Positions 1-7,862 of a stretch of DNA of 64,000 nucleotides are shown piece after piece (positions within the stretch are counted from its first letter, which is position 1; each line of letters opens with the position of its first letter). Below the pieces are notes generated by a model that was given only the letters and a program-made list of their open reading frames with translations, did no database searches and was not told the DNA's origin. The stretch spans positions 1 through 64,000 of the forward strand of contig JANPMG010000172.1 of assembly GCA_031422675.1 (NCBI GenBank), read 5' to 3'. This DNA is from JAENVU01 sp031422675. Lineage in GTDB: Bacteria; Actinomycetota; Acidimicrobiia; IMCC26256; JAENVU01. A program made the translations under genes and the position numbers.

Positions 1-376
1 CCTCTAAGAAGTCCGCTGCCTTCGCCACGCCGCCAACGAGCGCAACCAAATAGGTTTCAAAATTCTTTGCCCAATCGGCCAACACCTTCTGGGGCTTGCC
101 TGAGGTGTTGTGCACGTAGATGTCGATGCCGCCGAGTTGCGCCGCCGAGTTGGCGACCCAGGCCTCGAGCGAAGGGAGGTCGACGGCGTCGACGACGTCA
201 CCGACCACCGTGCCCCGCTCACCGAGTTCCGCGACGGCGGTCGCGACCTCATCCGCGTTTCGGGCGCAGATGGCAACCGAGGCTCCTTCGGCGAGCAGCG
301 TTTCCGCGATCGCCCGTCCGATGCCTTTGGTCGAGCCGGTGACCAGCGCTCGCTTGCCTGTGAGTCCGAGGTCCAT
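1..376 (-). CDS. Short-chain dehydrogenase/reductase, partial (C-terminus off the left edge)
   Basis: NAD(P)-dependent oxidoreductase of the SDR family, substrate unknown. Only the first 125 residues are in the window. They carry the dinucleotide-binding motif TGSTKGIG at residues 13-20, the acidic D60 typical of the adenine pocket, and HNTSG at 89-93 where classical SDRs have NNAG. The catalytic Ser/Tyr/Lys lie beyond the edge, so activity cannot be judged. The ATG at 376 is preceded 14 bases upstream by operator site 1 (390-411). The gene follows an acyl-CoA dehydrogenase on the same strand but appears to have its own promoter in the 72-base gap. Family assignment is firm; the substrate is not. 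Confidence 0.88.
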   Translation of the reverse strand, partial: MDLGLTGKRALVTGSTKGIGRAIAETLLAEGASVAICARNADEVATAVAELGERGTVVGDVVDAVDLPSLEAWVANSAAQLGGIDIYVHNTSGKPQKVLADWAKNFETYLVALVGGVAKAADFLE

Positions 377-389
377 GGTTCAGCTCCGT

Positions 390-411
390 AAATTGATCGC
401 GTGATTAGTTA
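390..411. promoter_or_regulatory. Putative TetR operator, site 1 of regulon 1
   Basis: The right half is GATTAGTTA; the left half (AAATTGAT) is degenerate. It aligns without gaps to sites at 2421, 8661 and 18410 and sits directly upstream of the SDR start at 376. Weakest left arm of the four, so support comes mainly from recurrence and position. Confidence 0.5.
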
Positions 412-448
412 TTCCACCACTCCGGCCGCCCTTGCGGCAATCCGGGGG

Positions 449-1720
449 TCAGCGCAAGACGTCAGTCCATGGGATGGCCTTGTCCACCCGCGGCTCACCG
501 GGCAGTCCGAGGACTCGCTCGCCGATGATGTTCCGTTGCACTTCGTCGGACCCGCCGGCGATGCGATATCCCGGTGCCCCGAGCACGTGCTCGCCCCACT
601 CCCAGGTGCCCCACGCGCCGGTGTCCGCAGTGAGCCTGGGTCCGAGAATCCGGCCCGCCACCCGCGACACCTTGGTCATGCCCTCGGTCCACATGAGCTT
701 TCCGAGCGATCCTTCCGGGCCCGGGGTGCCGCCGGTTGCGAGGTCCGCAGCCCGTTGATTCAGGAACGCCTCGACCCGTCTGTGGACGTAGACCTCCATG
801 AGTTCCTGGCGAACGAGCGCATCGTCGGTGACCCCCATGGCCCGCGCCGCGGCCAACAGTTGGGGCCATCGCCCCCCTGGTCGATCGGCACCGGCCGCTC
901 CGGTCGGGTCGCTGTGATCGCGTTCGAAACCGAGGGTCGTGAGCGCGACCTTCCAGCCGTCGCCCTCCGCGCCGAGTCGCATCGAGTCGGGGAGGCGGCA
1001 GTCCTCGAAGAACACTTCGTTGAACGACGAACCGCCGCTCATCTGACGGATCGGTCGGATGTCGATCCCGGGTGCATCCATCGGGACCAGGAAGGCGGTC
1101 ATGCCTTTGTGTTTGGGCAGGGTCGGGTCGGATCGGGCAATGAGCAGACCCCACTCGCTGAACTGCGCACCGGAACTCCAGACCTTCTGACCGCGGATGA
1201 CCCACTCGTCACCGTCGCGCACGGCCCGACACGCGAGCCCGGCGAGGTCGGAGCCGGCTCCGGGCTCGGAGAACAACTGGCAACACAGCAGGTCGGCCGC
1301 CAGGAACGCGCCGACGAAACGCGCGCGTTGCTCGTCGGTGCCGAAGACTCCGACCGTGGGGGCGATGAGGTCGGTGGTGACGCTGAAGGATTCGTGGGCG
1401 GTTGGAATCCGGTAGCGGCGCTCGAGGGCCGCGAACGCCCGAGAATATTCCTTGGTCAAGCCGAGCCCGCCGAAATCCCGGGAAGCAGTGATTGCGTGAT
1501 ACCCCTGCGTCGCCTTCAACCGACTCCAACGTCGGGCATCGGCGAGGAGTGCTCGTTCGTCGTCGACGCTCAGGGCGTGGAATACCGCAACGCTGAAATT
1601 TGCGTCTCGCGGGGTCGGCCCGGCAGCTTCCGAATCCCGGTCGTCTCGCTCGAGGGGCTCACCGTGGGCCGCGAGCCAGGCCGATGCCTGTTGGGAGAAC
1701 TCCTCGACTGACTCGGTCAC
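449..1720 (-). CDS. Acyl-CoA dehydrogenase (FadE-type)
   Basis: FAD-dependent acyl-CoA dehydrogenase, which introduces the alpha,beta double bond in acyl-CoA oxidation. Visible family motifs are the FAD/substrate stretch FSEPGAGSDLAGL, the beta-domain core WVIRGQKVWSSGAQ, and the C-terminal GGSDEVQRNIIGERVLGLP, typical of actinobacterial FadE proteins. The length of 423 residues is slightly above the usual 380-400. I start at GTG 1720 (VTESVEEFSQQ), where similarity to the family begins; a GTG at 1750 would add ten residues, and neither has a clear ribosome site. It is transcribed divergently from the TetR gene at 1797. Many FadE enzymes are heterotetramers with a second FadE; no partner is adjacent here. 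Substrate unknown; a cyclic or branched acyl-CoA fits the surrounding genes. Confidence 0.9.
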   Translation of the reverse strand: MTESVEEFSQQASAWLAAHGEPLERDDRDSEAAGPTPRDANFSVAVFHALSVDDERALLADARRWSRLKATQGYHAITASRDFGGLGLTKEYSRAFAALERRYRIPTAHESFSVTTDLIAPTVGVFGTDEQRARFVGAFLAADLLCCQLFSEPGAGSDLAGLACRAVRDGDEWVIRGQKVWSSGAQFSEWGLLIARSDPTLPKHKGMTAFLVPMDAPGIDIRPIRQMSGGSSFNEVFFEDCRLPDSMRLGAEGDGWKVALTTLGFERDHSDPTGAAGADRPGGRWPQLLAAARAMGVTDDALVRQELMEVYVHRRVEAFLNQRAADLATGGTPGPEGSLGKLMWTEGMTKVSRVAGRILGPRLTADTGAWGTWEWGEHVLGAPGYRIAGGSDEVQRNIIGERVLGLPGEPRVDKAIPWTDVLR

Positions 1721-1796
1721 GGCGCCAAGGTAACCGGTTGGTTGATCCACGACGGCGGACGCGGATGACTCGCGCGTCTGGCCCTACCATCTCGCC

Positions 1797-2414
1797 GTGG
1801 CCACCAAAAACCCTCGGCTCGGACGCCCTCCTGCGTCGAGCTCAGCCGAGACCCGGGAGCGGATCATCGGTGTTGCCCGGCGATGTTTCGCCCAGCACGG
1901 CTACGAAGCAACCACGAACCGGATGCTCGCCGGCGAGGCGGGAATCACCACCGCGGCGATTTACCACTACTTCGATTCCAAGCTCGACATCTACCGGGCG
2001 GTGCTCGATGAGGTGCAGGGGTTGGTGTACCAACTCTTCGCGGCTGCGGAGCGCGATGCCGACACCTTCGTCGACAAACTCGCAGCGGTGTACGAGGTCG
2101 CCCATGATCTGAATCGGGCGGACTCCACGCTGGCGCGTTTCCTCGGCTCGTCGCGGATCGATCGGCTCCGAGACCCGGAACTCGCGGACGCGCTCGGGGT
2201 TAGCGACACCCGGGGCGAGGGTTTCTTCGAGGCGATCGTGGACCGCGGCATCAAGACCGGCGAGGTTGCCAAGCGCGATCGCGAGCCCGTCATCCGCTAC
2301 ATCCGAGCCTTCAACATCGGTCTCACCGACGGACTCTCGGGGGATCACACCGAGCACCGACAGGCGATCGACGGGTTCTTGCTGGTGCTGCGCGGGTACG
2401 TCGCGAAGAACTAA
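1797..2414 (+). CDS. TetR-family transcriptional regulator (candidate regulator of region 1)
   Basis: A 205-residue TetR-type repressor. The N-terminal DNA-binding domain is clear: ETRERIIGVARRCFAQHGYE leads into the helix-turn-helix, ending in TTAAIYHYFDSKLDIYRAV around residues 43-61. The C-terminal ligand domain is unlike anything I can name. The start is GTG 1797, with no strong ribosome site. It lies between the divergent FadE gene and two SDR genes, and the operator-like site at 2421 begins 7 bases after its stop. Because four such sites recur through region 1 and this is the only TetR gene there, I infer it is their regulator, probably de-repressed by an acyl-CoA intermediate. No convincing copy of the site is seen at its own promoter. 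Confidence 0.92.
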   Translation: MATKNPRLGRPPASSSAETRERIIGVARRCFAQHGYEATTNRMLAGEAGITTAAIYHYFDSKLDIYRAVLDEVQGLVYQLFAAAERDADTFVDKLAAVYEVAHDLNRADSTLARFLGSSRIDRLRDPELADALGVSDTRGEGFFEAIVDRGIKTGEVAKRDREPVIRYIRAFNIGLTDGLSGDHTEHRQAIDGFLLVLRGYVAKN

Positions 2415-2420
2415 CCGCCG

Positions 2421-2442
2421 TAACTAACTGCGTGGTTAATAT
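2421..2442. promoter_or_regulatory. Putative TetR operator, site 2 of regulon 1
   Basis: Left arm TAACTAAC and right part GGTTAATA, with the same spacing as the perfect copy at 8661. It begins 63 bases upstream of the ATG of the SDR gene at 2484. A further AACTAACC half-site overlaps the TetR stop codon at about 2409-2416. Confidence 0.55.
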
Positions 2443-2483
2443 CGGGGCCTCGACCGCGAACGGCACGGAACAGGGGGCACCAG

Positions 2484-3263
2484 ATGGGCCAGCTCGAGGG
2501 ACGCGTTGCGTGCGTGACGGGTGGGACGCGCGGGATCGGGCGCGCCGCGGCGGAAGCGTTCCTGCGAGAAGGAGCGCAGGTTGTGGTCAGCGGACGTGAC
2601 GCCGAGAAGGGCGAGCGTGCACTCACGGAGATGAGCGGGGGCGACGACGTCCACTTCGTCGTCGGCGACGTCTCGGTACGCGAAGACTGTGAGGCGCTGA
2701 TCCAGGCCACGGTCGACCGCTACGGCACGATCGACATCCTCCACGCCAACGCGGGTGGTGTGGTCGGCCCGGCCCCGGTGGCGACGATGACCGACGACGC
2801 CATGCAGGACACGCTTCTTCTGAACTTCTGGCACACGTTCTGGACGATGCGCGCCGCGCTTGGTCACATGATCCCGCAGCAGAGCGGCCGGATTATCGCG
2901 ACGTCGTCGGTGGAGGCGAAGCTGGGCACGCCCGGACTCTCGAACTACGTCGTTTCGAAGACGGCCATCAATGGTCTCGTGAAAACCGCGGCCAAGGAGG
3001 TGGGCACACTCGGGATCACCATCAACGCGGTCTGCCCTGGCGCGATCGAGACCGACGCCATGCGCGACAACGCGCCTGCCGCGGCCGAATCGATGGGGAT
3101 GAGCTACGAGGAACTCAAGTCCATGTTCTCGGAGGCGTCCGCGATCAAGCGGCTCAACGAGGTCGAAGACGTCGCCGAGGTTCTGGTGCTCCTCGCATCG
3201 GATGCTGGTGCCGGCATCACTGGTTCACTCATCTCGATCGACGGCGGCACGTCGCCGTACTAA
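2484..3263 (+). CDS. Short-chain dehydrogenase/reductase (first of tandem pair)
   Basis: A classical 259-residue SDR. TGGTRGIG at residues 12-19 binds the NAD(P) cofactor, NAGG follows the fourth strand, and the catalytic residues Ser141/142, Tyr155 and Lys159 are all present (SNYVVSK). The C-terminus ends in the usual SDGG-like ISIDGGTSPY. It is the first gene after operator site 2 and is followed 10 bases later by a close paralogue of the same length, so the two arose by tandem duplication and are likely co-transcribed. Family members of this type oxidise hydroxyacyl-CoA or alcohol groups in fatty acid, steroid and terpenoid breakdown; the exact substrate is unknown. Confidence 0.93.
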   Translation: MGQLEGRVACVTGGTRGIGRAAAEAFLREGAQVVVSGRDAEKGERALTEMSGGDDVHFVVGDVSVREDCEALIQATVDRYGTIDILHANAGGVVGPAPVATMTDDAMQDTLLLNFWHTFWTMRAALGHMIPQQSGRIIATSSVEAKLGTPGLSNYVVSKTAINGLVKTAAKEVGTLGITINAVCPGAIETDAMRDNAPAAAESMGMSYEELKSMFSEASAIKRLNEVEDVAEVLVLLASDAGAGITGSLISIDGGTSPY

Positions 3264-3273
3264 GGAGCAGCAC

Positions 3274-4056
3274 ATGGGAAAGCTCGAGGGAAAGGTTGCC
3301 GCCATCACCGGCGGTACGCGCAGCATCGGGCGAGGGATGGCCGAGGCGTTCCTGGCCGAGGGCGCCAAGGTCGTGGTCAACGGTCGCGGCGCGGAGAAGG
3401 GTCGGCGCTGCATCGAGGAGATCGACGCGGGCGACAACGCGTTTTTCTACGCGGGTGATGCATCCAAGCAGGCCGACGTGGAGGGGCTAATCGACTTCAC
3501 GGTTGATCACTTTGGCCAACTCGACATCTGTTGTCTCAACTCCGGCGGCGTCGAGAACACTGCGCCGGTCGCGATGATGACCGACGCAGAGTGGCAGCTC
3601 GAGATGGACTGGAATCTCAACCAGGTGTTCTGGGGCATGCGTCGTGCGTTGCAGCACATGATGCCCAGGGAGTCGGGCCGGATCCTGGTGACGTCGTCGG
3701 TGGAGGGCAAGCTCGGCAAGCCGGGGATTCCCGGTTACACCGCGGCCAAACACGCAGTGAACGGACTCGTGAAGTCCGCCGCCCACGAGGTCGGCACAAT
3801 GGGGATCACCGTCAACGCGATTTTGCCGGGGCTGACCGAGACCGACACGTTGATCGAGAAAGGTCCCGGCTCGGCCGAGGCGATGGGCCTCGAGAACTAC
3901 GAAGCGCTGATCGAGCTGTTCACCCAGAGCTCCGCGATCAAGCGACCCAACAAGATCACCGAGGTCGCCGCGGTTGCGGTCCTCCTCGCCTCCGACGCCG
4001 GCCGCAACATCACCGGAACGTTGTTCCCCGTCGATGGCGGGACAATGCCTTACTAA
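3274..4056 (+). CDS. Short-chain dehydrogenase/reductase (second of tandem pair)
   Basis: A 260-residue SDR, paralogue of the gene just upstream, with matching positions for the cofactor motif TGGTRSIG (12-19) and the active-site Tyr155/Lys159 (GYTAAK). It differs by having NSGG in place of NAGG after strand four, which may tune cofactor or substrate binding. The ATG at 3274 is preceded by a strong AAGGAG at 3262-3267 that also covers the upstream stop codon, so the longer reading from 3202 is unlikely. It probably acts with its twin on related hydroxyl or keto intermediates. The insertion around residues 195-215 (ETDTLIEKGPGSAEAMGLE) is shared by both copies and is unusual for the family. 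Confidence 0.93.
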   Translation: MGKLEGKVAAITGGTRSIGRGMAEAFLAEGAKVVVNGRGAEKGRRCIEEIDAGDNAFFYAGDASKQADVEGLIDFTVDHFGQLDICCLNSGGVENTAPVAMMTDAEWQLEMDWNLNQVFWGMRRALQHMMPRESGRILVTSSVEGKLGKPGIPGYTAAKHAVNGLVKSAAHEVGTMGITVNAILPGLTETDTLIEKGPGSAEAMGLENYEALIELFTQSSAIKRPNKITEVAAVAVLLASDAGRNITGTLFPVDGGTMPY

Positions 4057-4119
4057 CGCGCCCTACGAAGAGAGGTCGTAGCCTTCCCGCGCAGGCGTAC
4101 GGCTCAGGAGGGGTTCTTG

Positions 4120-4494
4120 ATGACATCGTTGGGAATCCGTCATGTTCACCTGCTCGTCGCCGAGCACGGCCGAGCGGTTGCGTTTTACCGCGACGCGTTC
4201 GGCATGGAAGAGCGCTTCCGAGATGGACCGATCGTGTTCCTGGGGACCCCCGACGGCGGCGACTCCCTCGCGTTGCATCTCGCAATGACCGATGAAGAGC
4301 GTGAGCGGGTCGGCCAGCAGGGCGGATGGGAGCACTACGGCATTCACCTTTCCGATCGCACGGCCGGAGGCATCGATGCTGCGGTGGAACGAGTGAAGGA
4401 CGCAGGAGGTCGAGTGCTCGGTCGGGGCGAGCATGCACCAGGCGTGCACTTCGCGTACGTCACTGATCTGGACGGGTACGCGATCGAGATCTGA
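4120..4494 (+). CDS. VOC-superfamily (glyoxalase/extradiol-dioxygenase fold) protein
   Basis: A 124-residue single-module vicinal-oxygen-chelate protein. RHVHLLV near the N-terminus supplies a metal-ligand His (His10), the central HYGIHLSD a second, and the final DGYAIEI the usual Glu; together these are the pattern of a metal-binding VOC fold. Members isomerise, cleave or epimerise small substrates, including methylmalonyl-CoA epimerases and glyoxalases. The ATG at 4120 follows AGGAGGGG at 4107-4114, one of the best ribosome sites in this part of the window; a TTG three bases earlier is less likely. It follows the SDR pair at 63 bases and may belong to the same unit. The specific reaction is unknown. 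Confidence 0.85.
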   Translation: MTSLGIRHVHLLVAEHGRAVAFYRDAFGMEERFRDGPIVFLGTPDGGDSLALHLAMTDEERERVGQQGGWEHYGIHLSDRTAGGIDAAVERVKDAGGRVLGRGEHAPGVHFAYVTDLDGYAIEI

Positions 4495-4562
4495 CGCCAT
4501 CGAGCCGCAGGTCATCGCGATGTACGACTTCAATTCGACGAGCCTTCGCGATCGGGCATCCG

Positions 4563-5330
4563 GTGCAGGTGGTAACTGACTCGAGCGGGCCGACGTACGA
4601 CGAGATCGGCGTGGGATACCGCGCGAAGCGAAAGCCGGATCCCCGATGGGCGGCGCAGATCCATTCGGCGCTGGGCGATGCGCGAACCGTTCTCAATGTC
4701 GGGGCCGGGGCGGGGTCCTACGAGCTGACCGACCGATCGGTGATCGCGCTGGAGCGGTCGAGGATCATGATTGACCAACGGTCGCCTGCGGCTGCACCGG
4801 CAGCTCAGGGCACCGCCGACCGCCTTCCCTTCAGGGACAAACAGTTCGAGGCGGCACTTGCGGTCTTGACGGTGCACCACTGGCCTGATCCGGCGCACGG
4901 GCTCGCGGAACTGCAGCGCGTCTCGAACCGACAGGTCATCGTCACGTGGAATCCCGAAGTATTCGCTGAGCGGATGTGGCTCGTCTCGGAGTACCTGCCC
5001 GAGGTCGTCATGCGTGAGGCGACGCTCGCGACCGAAGTCACGATCGTCGAACTCCTTGGGGCCACCGACTCGCGGGTGCTTCCGGTCCCGTTCGATTGCA
5101 CCGACGGTTTCTTCGGGGCGTACTGGCGTCGTCCAGAGGCGTTTCTCGACCCCGACGTGCGACGAGCGATCTCCGGCATCGCGCTTCTCGAACCGGAGAA
5201 GGTCGAGCGCGCGATCGCTCAACTCGAAGAGGACCTCCGAAGCGGTACGTGGCAGCAACGCCATCAGGATCTCCTGGATGCGACCGAGCTTGACCTCGGT
5301 TACCGTCTCGTCGTTGCAGAGTCACGCTGA
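4563..5330 (+). CDS. SAM-dependent class I methyltransferase
   Basis: A 255-residue protein with a Rossmann methyltransferase core: motif I VLNVGAGAGSYE at about residues 43-54, an acidic second strand (ALERS), the post-II segment GTADRLPFRDKQFEAALAVLTVHHW and a following VIVTWNP strand. This is the Methyltransf_11 pattern seen in small-molecule methylases. The start is GTG 4563, with another GTG six bases later equally possible. It sits alone after the VOC gene and before an ankyrin protein. No substrate can be assigned; the similar layout in other actinomycetes is a generic orphan methyltransferase. Confidence 0.85.
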   Translation: MQVVTDSSGPTYDEIGVGYRAKRKPDPRWAAQIHSALGDARTVLNVGAGAGSYELTDRSVIALERSRIMIDQRSPAAAPAAQGTADRLPFRDKQFEAALAVLTVHHWPDPAHGLAELQRVSNRQVIVTWNPEVFAERMWLVSEYLPEVVMREATLATEVTIVELLGATDSRVLPVPFDCTDGFFGAYWRRPEAFLDPDVRRAISGIALLEPEKVERAIAQLEEDLRSGTWQQRHQDLLDATELDLGYRLVVAESR

Positions 5331-5360
5331 CGACCAAGGGCCTACCGTGAGTCGCAACGA

Positions 5361-6218
5361 ATGGGGGCGACCGTGACTGAGACTGCGAACGACGAGCGCT
5401 TCCAACCCGTCCTCGACGCGTTCCTGTCCAACGATGCATCGGCGCTGCAGGACGCGATCGATCGTGACCGGGCGATCGTCAATCTCGCCTGGGGCGACAA
5501 CACGCTGATCGAATGGGCGACGCAACCACCCCATGGGATCGACGCCGCAGTGATCGACGTGCTGATCGTGAACGGGGCACACCTCGATCGAGCGCTCAAC
5601 CTTGCTGGATGCTGGAACTTGGCCGACTTCTGCCGCCAGCTGCTCGCGGCGGGCGCCGATCCGACGGCTCGAGCCGATGTCGACATCACACCCTTGGAGT
5701 CGGCGGCCATGCACGGCTCCACCGACTCCGCGGATGTGCTCATCCAGTATGGGTTGCACCGGCGCTCGCTGTGGCTTGCAGCCGCCGGCGGACGACTCGA
5801 TCTGGTCCACGACTGGGTCAGCGCCGACGGCTCGCTGCGCCGCGATCCCGGCCCGTACCGACCGAACTGGGTCGACGTCGGCCGGCCGGCCGGTGATCCG
5901 CCAACCGATGACCCGGCCGAGATCATCGGCGAGGCACTCGTGTTTGCTGCCGCCAACAACCGCAGAGAGGTCGTCGACGTTTTGCTCGACGCGGGAGCCG
6001 ATATCGACGCTCGCCCGTATCGCAACACCACAGGCCTCCACTTCGCCGTCCAGTTCCGTAAGGCGGCCATGGTTCGCCATCTCCTCGACCGAGGCGCCTC
6101 GACCCGCATCGAGGACGACCAACATAGAAGCGACGCGCATGGGTGGGCCCTCGCCTGCAACGACGGCTCCGCCGAAGCCGAACTGATCGCCGCGGCGCTC
6201 GCCTCCGCGACCGCCTGA
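5361..6218 (+). CDS. Ankyrin-repeat protein
   Basis: A 285-residue soluble protein made of divergent ankyrin repeats. Recognisable units are TPLESAAMHGSTDSADVLIQYG, of which the key pattern is TPLxxAAxxG, and NNRREVVDVLLDAGADI and TTGLHFAVQFRKAAMVRHLLDRGA toward the C-terminus. There is no signal peptide or membrane segment. Such stand-alone ankyrin proteins mediate protein contacts; no enzyme domain is visible. It starts at ATG 5361, 30 bases after the methyltransferase, and converges with the Rieske operon. The function and partner are unknown. Confidence 0.82.
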   Translation: MGATVTETANDERFQPVLDAFLSNDASALQDAIDRDRAIVNLAWGDNTLIEWATQPPHGIDAAVIDVLIVNGAHLDRALNLAGCWNLADFCRQLLAAGADPTARADVDITPLESAAMHGSTDSADVLIQYGLHRRSLWLAAAGGRLDLVHDWVSADGSLRRDPGPYRPNWVDVGRPAGDPPTDDPAEIIGEALVFAAANNRREVVDVLLDAGADIDARPYRNTTGLHFAVQFRKAAMVRHLLDRGASTRIEDDQHRSDAHGWALACNDGSAEAELIAAALASATA

Positions 6219-6279
6219 GTCACCTGCGCGACGGCAACTCGGTCTCGCGCGTCACGACCCAACTCAACGCACCAGAGCC

Positions 6280-6495
6280 TCAGCGCTCGAGGTTCGGGTT
6301 CGCAATGCGGTGGTGGGGGACTTGGGGGCCGGCCACCCAGCCGCAGAGCTGCGGATCGCATTCGCGCAGCTCGCCCTCGATCCAGGATCCGTCGGGGCGG
6401 AACCGGCCCCAGCGGTCGCCGGTGGTGACGAGCAGAACTCCTTCACCGTCGCGCTCGTAGAGCGCGCCGGTGAGCGGGTGGTAGAGGCCTTTCAC
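6280..6495 (-). CDS. Small conserved-looking protein translationally coupled to the Rieske oxygenase
   Basis: A 71-residue protein beginning at GTG 6495, whose GTGA overlaps the TGA stop of the Rieske oxygenase gene. It has the composition of a folded domain: YHPLTGALYERDGEG, then GDRWGRFRPDGSWIEGEL, two cysteines (ECDPQLCGW) and a basic tail. The frame is open only over this stretch after the oxygenase stop. The coupling implies the product is made with the oxygenase; it could be an accessory subunit, a chaperone or a small electron-transfer partner, but there is no metal-binding motif beyond the two Cys. I recognise no named family. Confidence 0.65.
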   Translation of the reverse strand: MKGLYHPLTGALYERDGEGVLLVTTGDRWGRFRPDGSWIEGELRECDPQLCGWVAGPQVPHHRIANPNLER

Positions 6496-7862
6496 TGGCT
6501 GTCCTCGGGCGGGCCGTCGTCGATGAAGCGGGTCAACGTGTCGTGGAGCCAGCGGATCTTCGATTCCTGGTAGTTGCCGAGCGTCACCCCGGGCTTGTGC
6601 GTGGTCTCGAGCCCCTGCTGCACTCTGGCCATGTTGAACAGGTCCTGGTTGAAGACCTTGCCGAGCATCCCGAGTTCGGGCGCGTCGATGAACGTTTCGG
6701 CTTCGGTGAGAAAGTGGACCGGCGCGTTCGGTGGCCGCTCGCCCTGGAACGGAGCCAGGAACAGACACTCCATGATGGAGCTGCGATGGTCGTCGCCGTT
6801 GGGGCGGAACCGGTACACGATCCGGTTGAACGCGCCCCAGGGGTGGAAGTTGGGAAACACCGTGTAGTCGATACTGTCCATCAGCTCGGCATCCGATATC
6901 TCGTCGACCCGGTCTCCTGCCACGGGTCGCCAGCGATCCCGGCTCGCCTCGGCGCCGACCGCCCGCATCGACTGTTCCTCGCTCACCGGCAGGGGCGACG
7001 GCTCGTCGTGGCGGGTGTCGGTCATCGCGCGCATCATCTGGTCTTGAGTGGGTGTCCAGTCGAGCCGCGGACTCGGCGACCCGCCCGCGGTGATCACGCG
7101 GGCGAAGTTTTCCCAGATGTCGACCTGGCTGTTGGTGTCGGCGAGGTAGGGCAGGATCTGGGGGTGGGTACCACCCACGTGGAACGCCTCGCAGAAGGCC
7201 TCCTGCGCGACCTTCCAGTTGGCGTGGATGACCTTCGCGACGTGCGCCTGGGTGTAGCGATTCCCGAGGTCCCAATCTGCGAACTGCTCGACGATCCCGC
7301 CCAGGAAGGAGTCCAGTGGCTCGGCGTCTCGGTTGGGATTGATCATCACGAATCCGGCCCAGGTGTCCACCTGACATTCGGGCAGCGAGAACGCTTCGTC
7401 GTTCACATGGTCGAAATCCCAGCGGGCGGGAACGTCCTTGAGGGTGCCGTCGAGGTTCCAGGTGAACCCGTGGAACGGGCAGCGGATCTCGCTGCACCGT
7501 CCGTCGTGGTCCTTGAGCCGGCGGCCCCGATGGAGACAGGCGTTCGGGTAGGCCTTGATCTCGTCGGTGGCCGTGCGCATGATCACGTACGAGGCGCGCA
7601 CGATGTCGTAGACGGTGTGGTCGCCGACTTCAGGGATGTCGCTCTCGCGGCAGGCGAACTGCCACACCCGTGGCCAGAGCCGTTCGGCTTCGCGGTCGTG
7701 CCACGCGCGCGAGATGTAGTGGGACACGTGGATGTCGTCGCTGCCCAGGTAGCGGGGGGACTCGATCCGCAGGACTTCCGGGACGGGTCTCGTGTCGGTG
7801 TCGAGCAGCTGTTGGTACGTGATGCCCGGGGAGCGGGCCGCACCGGGATCGGGCCGGCTCAC
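6492..7862 (-). CDS. Rieske non-heme iron oxygenase, large (alpha) subunit
   Basis: A 456-residue ring-hydroxylating-type oxygenase. The N-terminal Rieske [2Fe-2S] domain has C109-x-H111 and C128-x2-H131 (CLHRG...CPFHGF). The C-terminal catalytic domain carries the mononuclear-iron region NWKVAQEAFCEAFHVGGTH with two candidate His ligands. Such enzymes use O2 and two electrons for hydroxylation, dihydroxylation or demethylation, with a reductase and sometimes a ferredoxin; neither is encoded nearby. The start GTG 7862 overlaps the stop of the upstream SDR (GTGA), so the operon is SDR, oxygenase, small protein, driven from the promoter at operator site 3. The substrate is unknown; steroid, terpenoid and aromatic rings all fit the context. 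Confidence 0.93.
   Translation of the reverse strand: MSRPDPGAARSPGITYQQLLDTDTRPVPEVLRIESPRYLGSDDIHVSHYISRAWHDREAERLWPRVWQFACRESDIPEVGDHTVYDIVRASYVIMRTATDEIKAYPNACLHRGRRLKDHDGRCSEIRCPFHGFTWNLDGTLKDVPARWDFDHVNDEAFSLPECQVDTWAGFVMINPNRDAEPLDSFLGGIVEQFADWDLGNRYTQAHVAKVIHANWKVAQEAFCEAFHVGGTHPQILPYLADTNSQVDIWENFARVITAGGSPSPRLDWTPTQDQMMRAMTDTRHDEPSPLPVSEEQSMRAVGAEASRDRWRPVAGDRVDEISDAELMDSIDYTVFPNFHPWGAFNRIVYRFRPNGDDHRSSIMECLFLAPFQGERPPNAPVHFLTEAETFIDAPELGMLGKVFNQDLFNMARVQQGLETTHKPGVTLGNYQESKIRWLHDTLTRFIDDGPPEDSQ

Noticed and set aside
401..1711. Long plus-strand open frame (436 codons) opposite the acyl-CoA dehydrogenase
   Set aside because: It is the antisense shadow of a clear FadE gene; the product has no recognisable motif. 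Similar antisense frames at 6543-7883, 22942-24183, 30542-31978, 47365-48666 and 51028-53082 were rejected for the same reason.
1721..1796. A regulon-1 operator between FadE and TetR (AACCGGTTGGTT near 1732)
   Set aside because: It shares a few bases with the operator but lacks the required spacing and TTAG arm.
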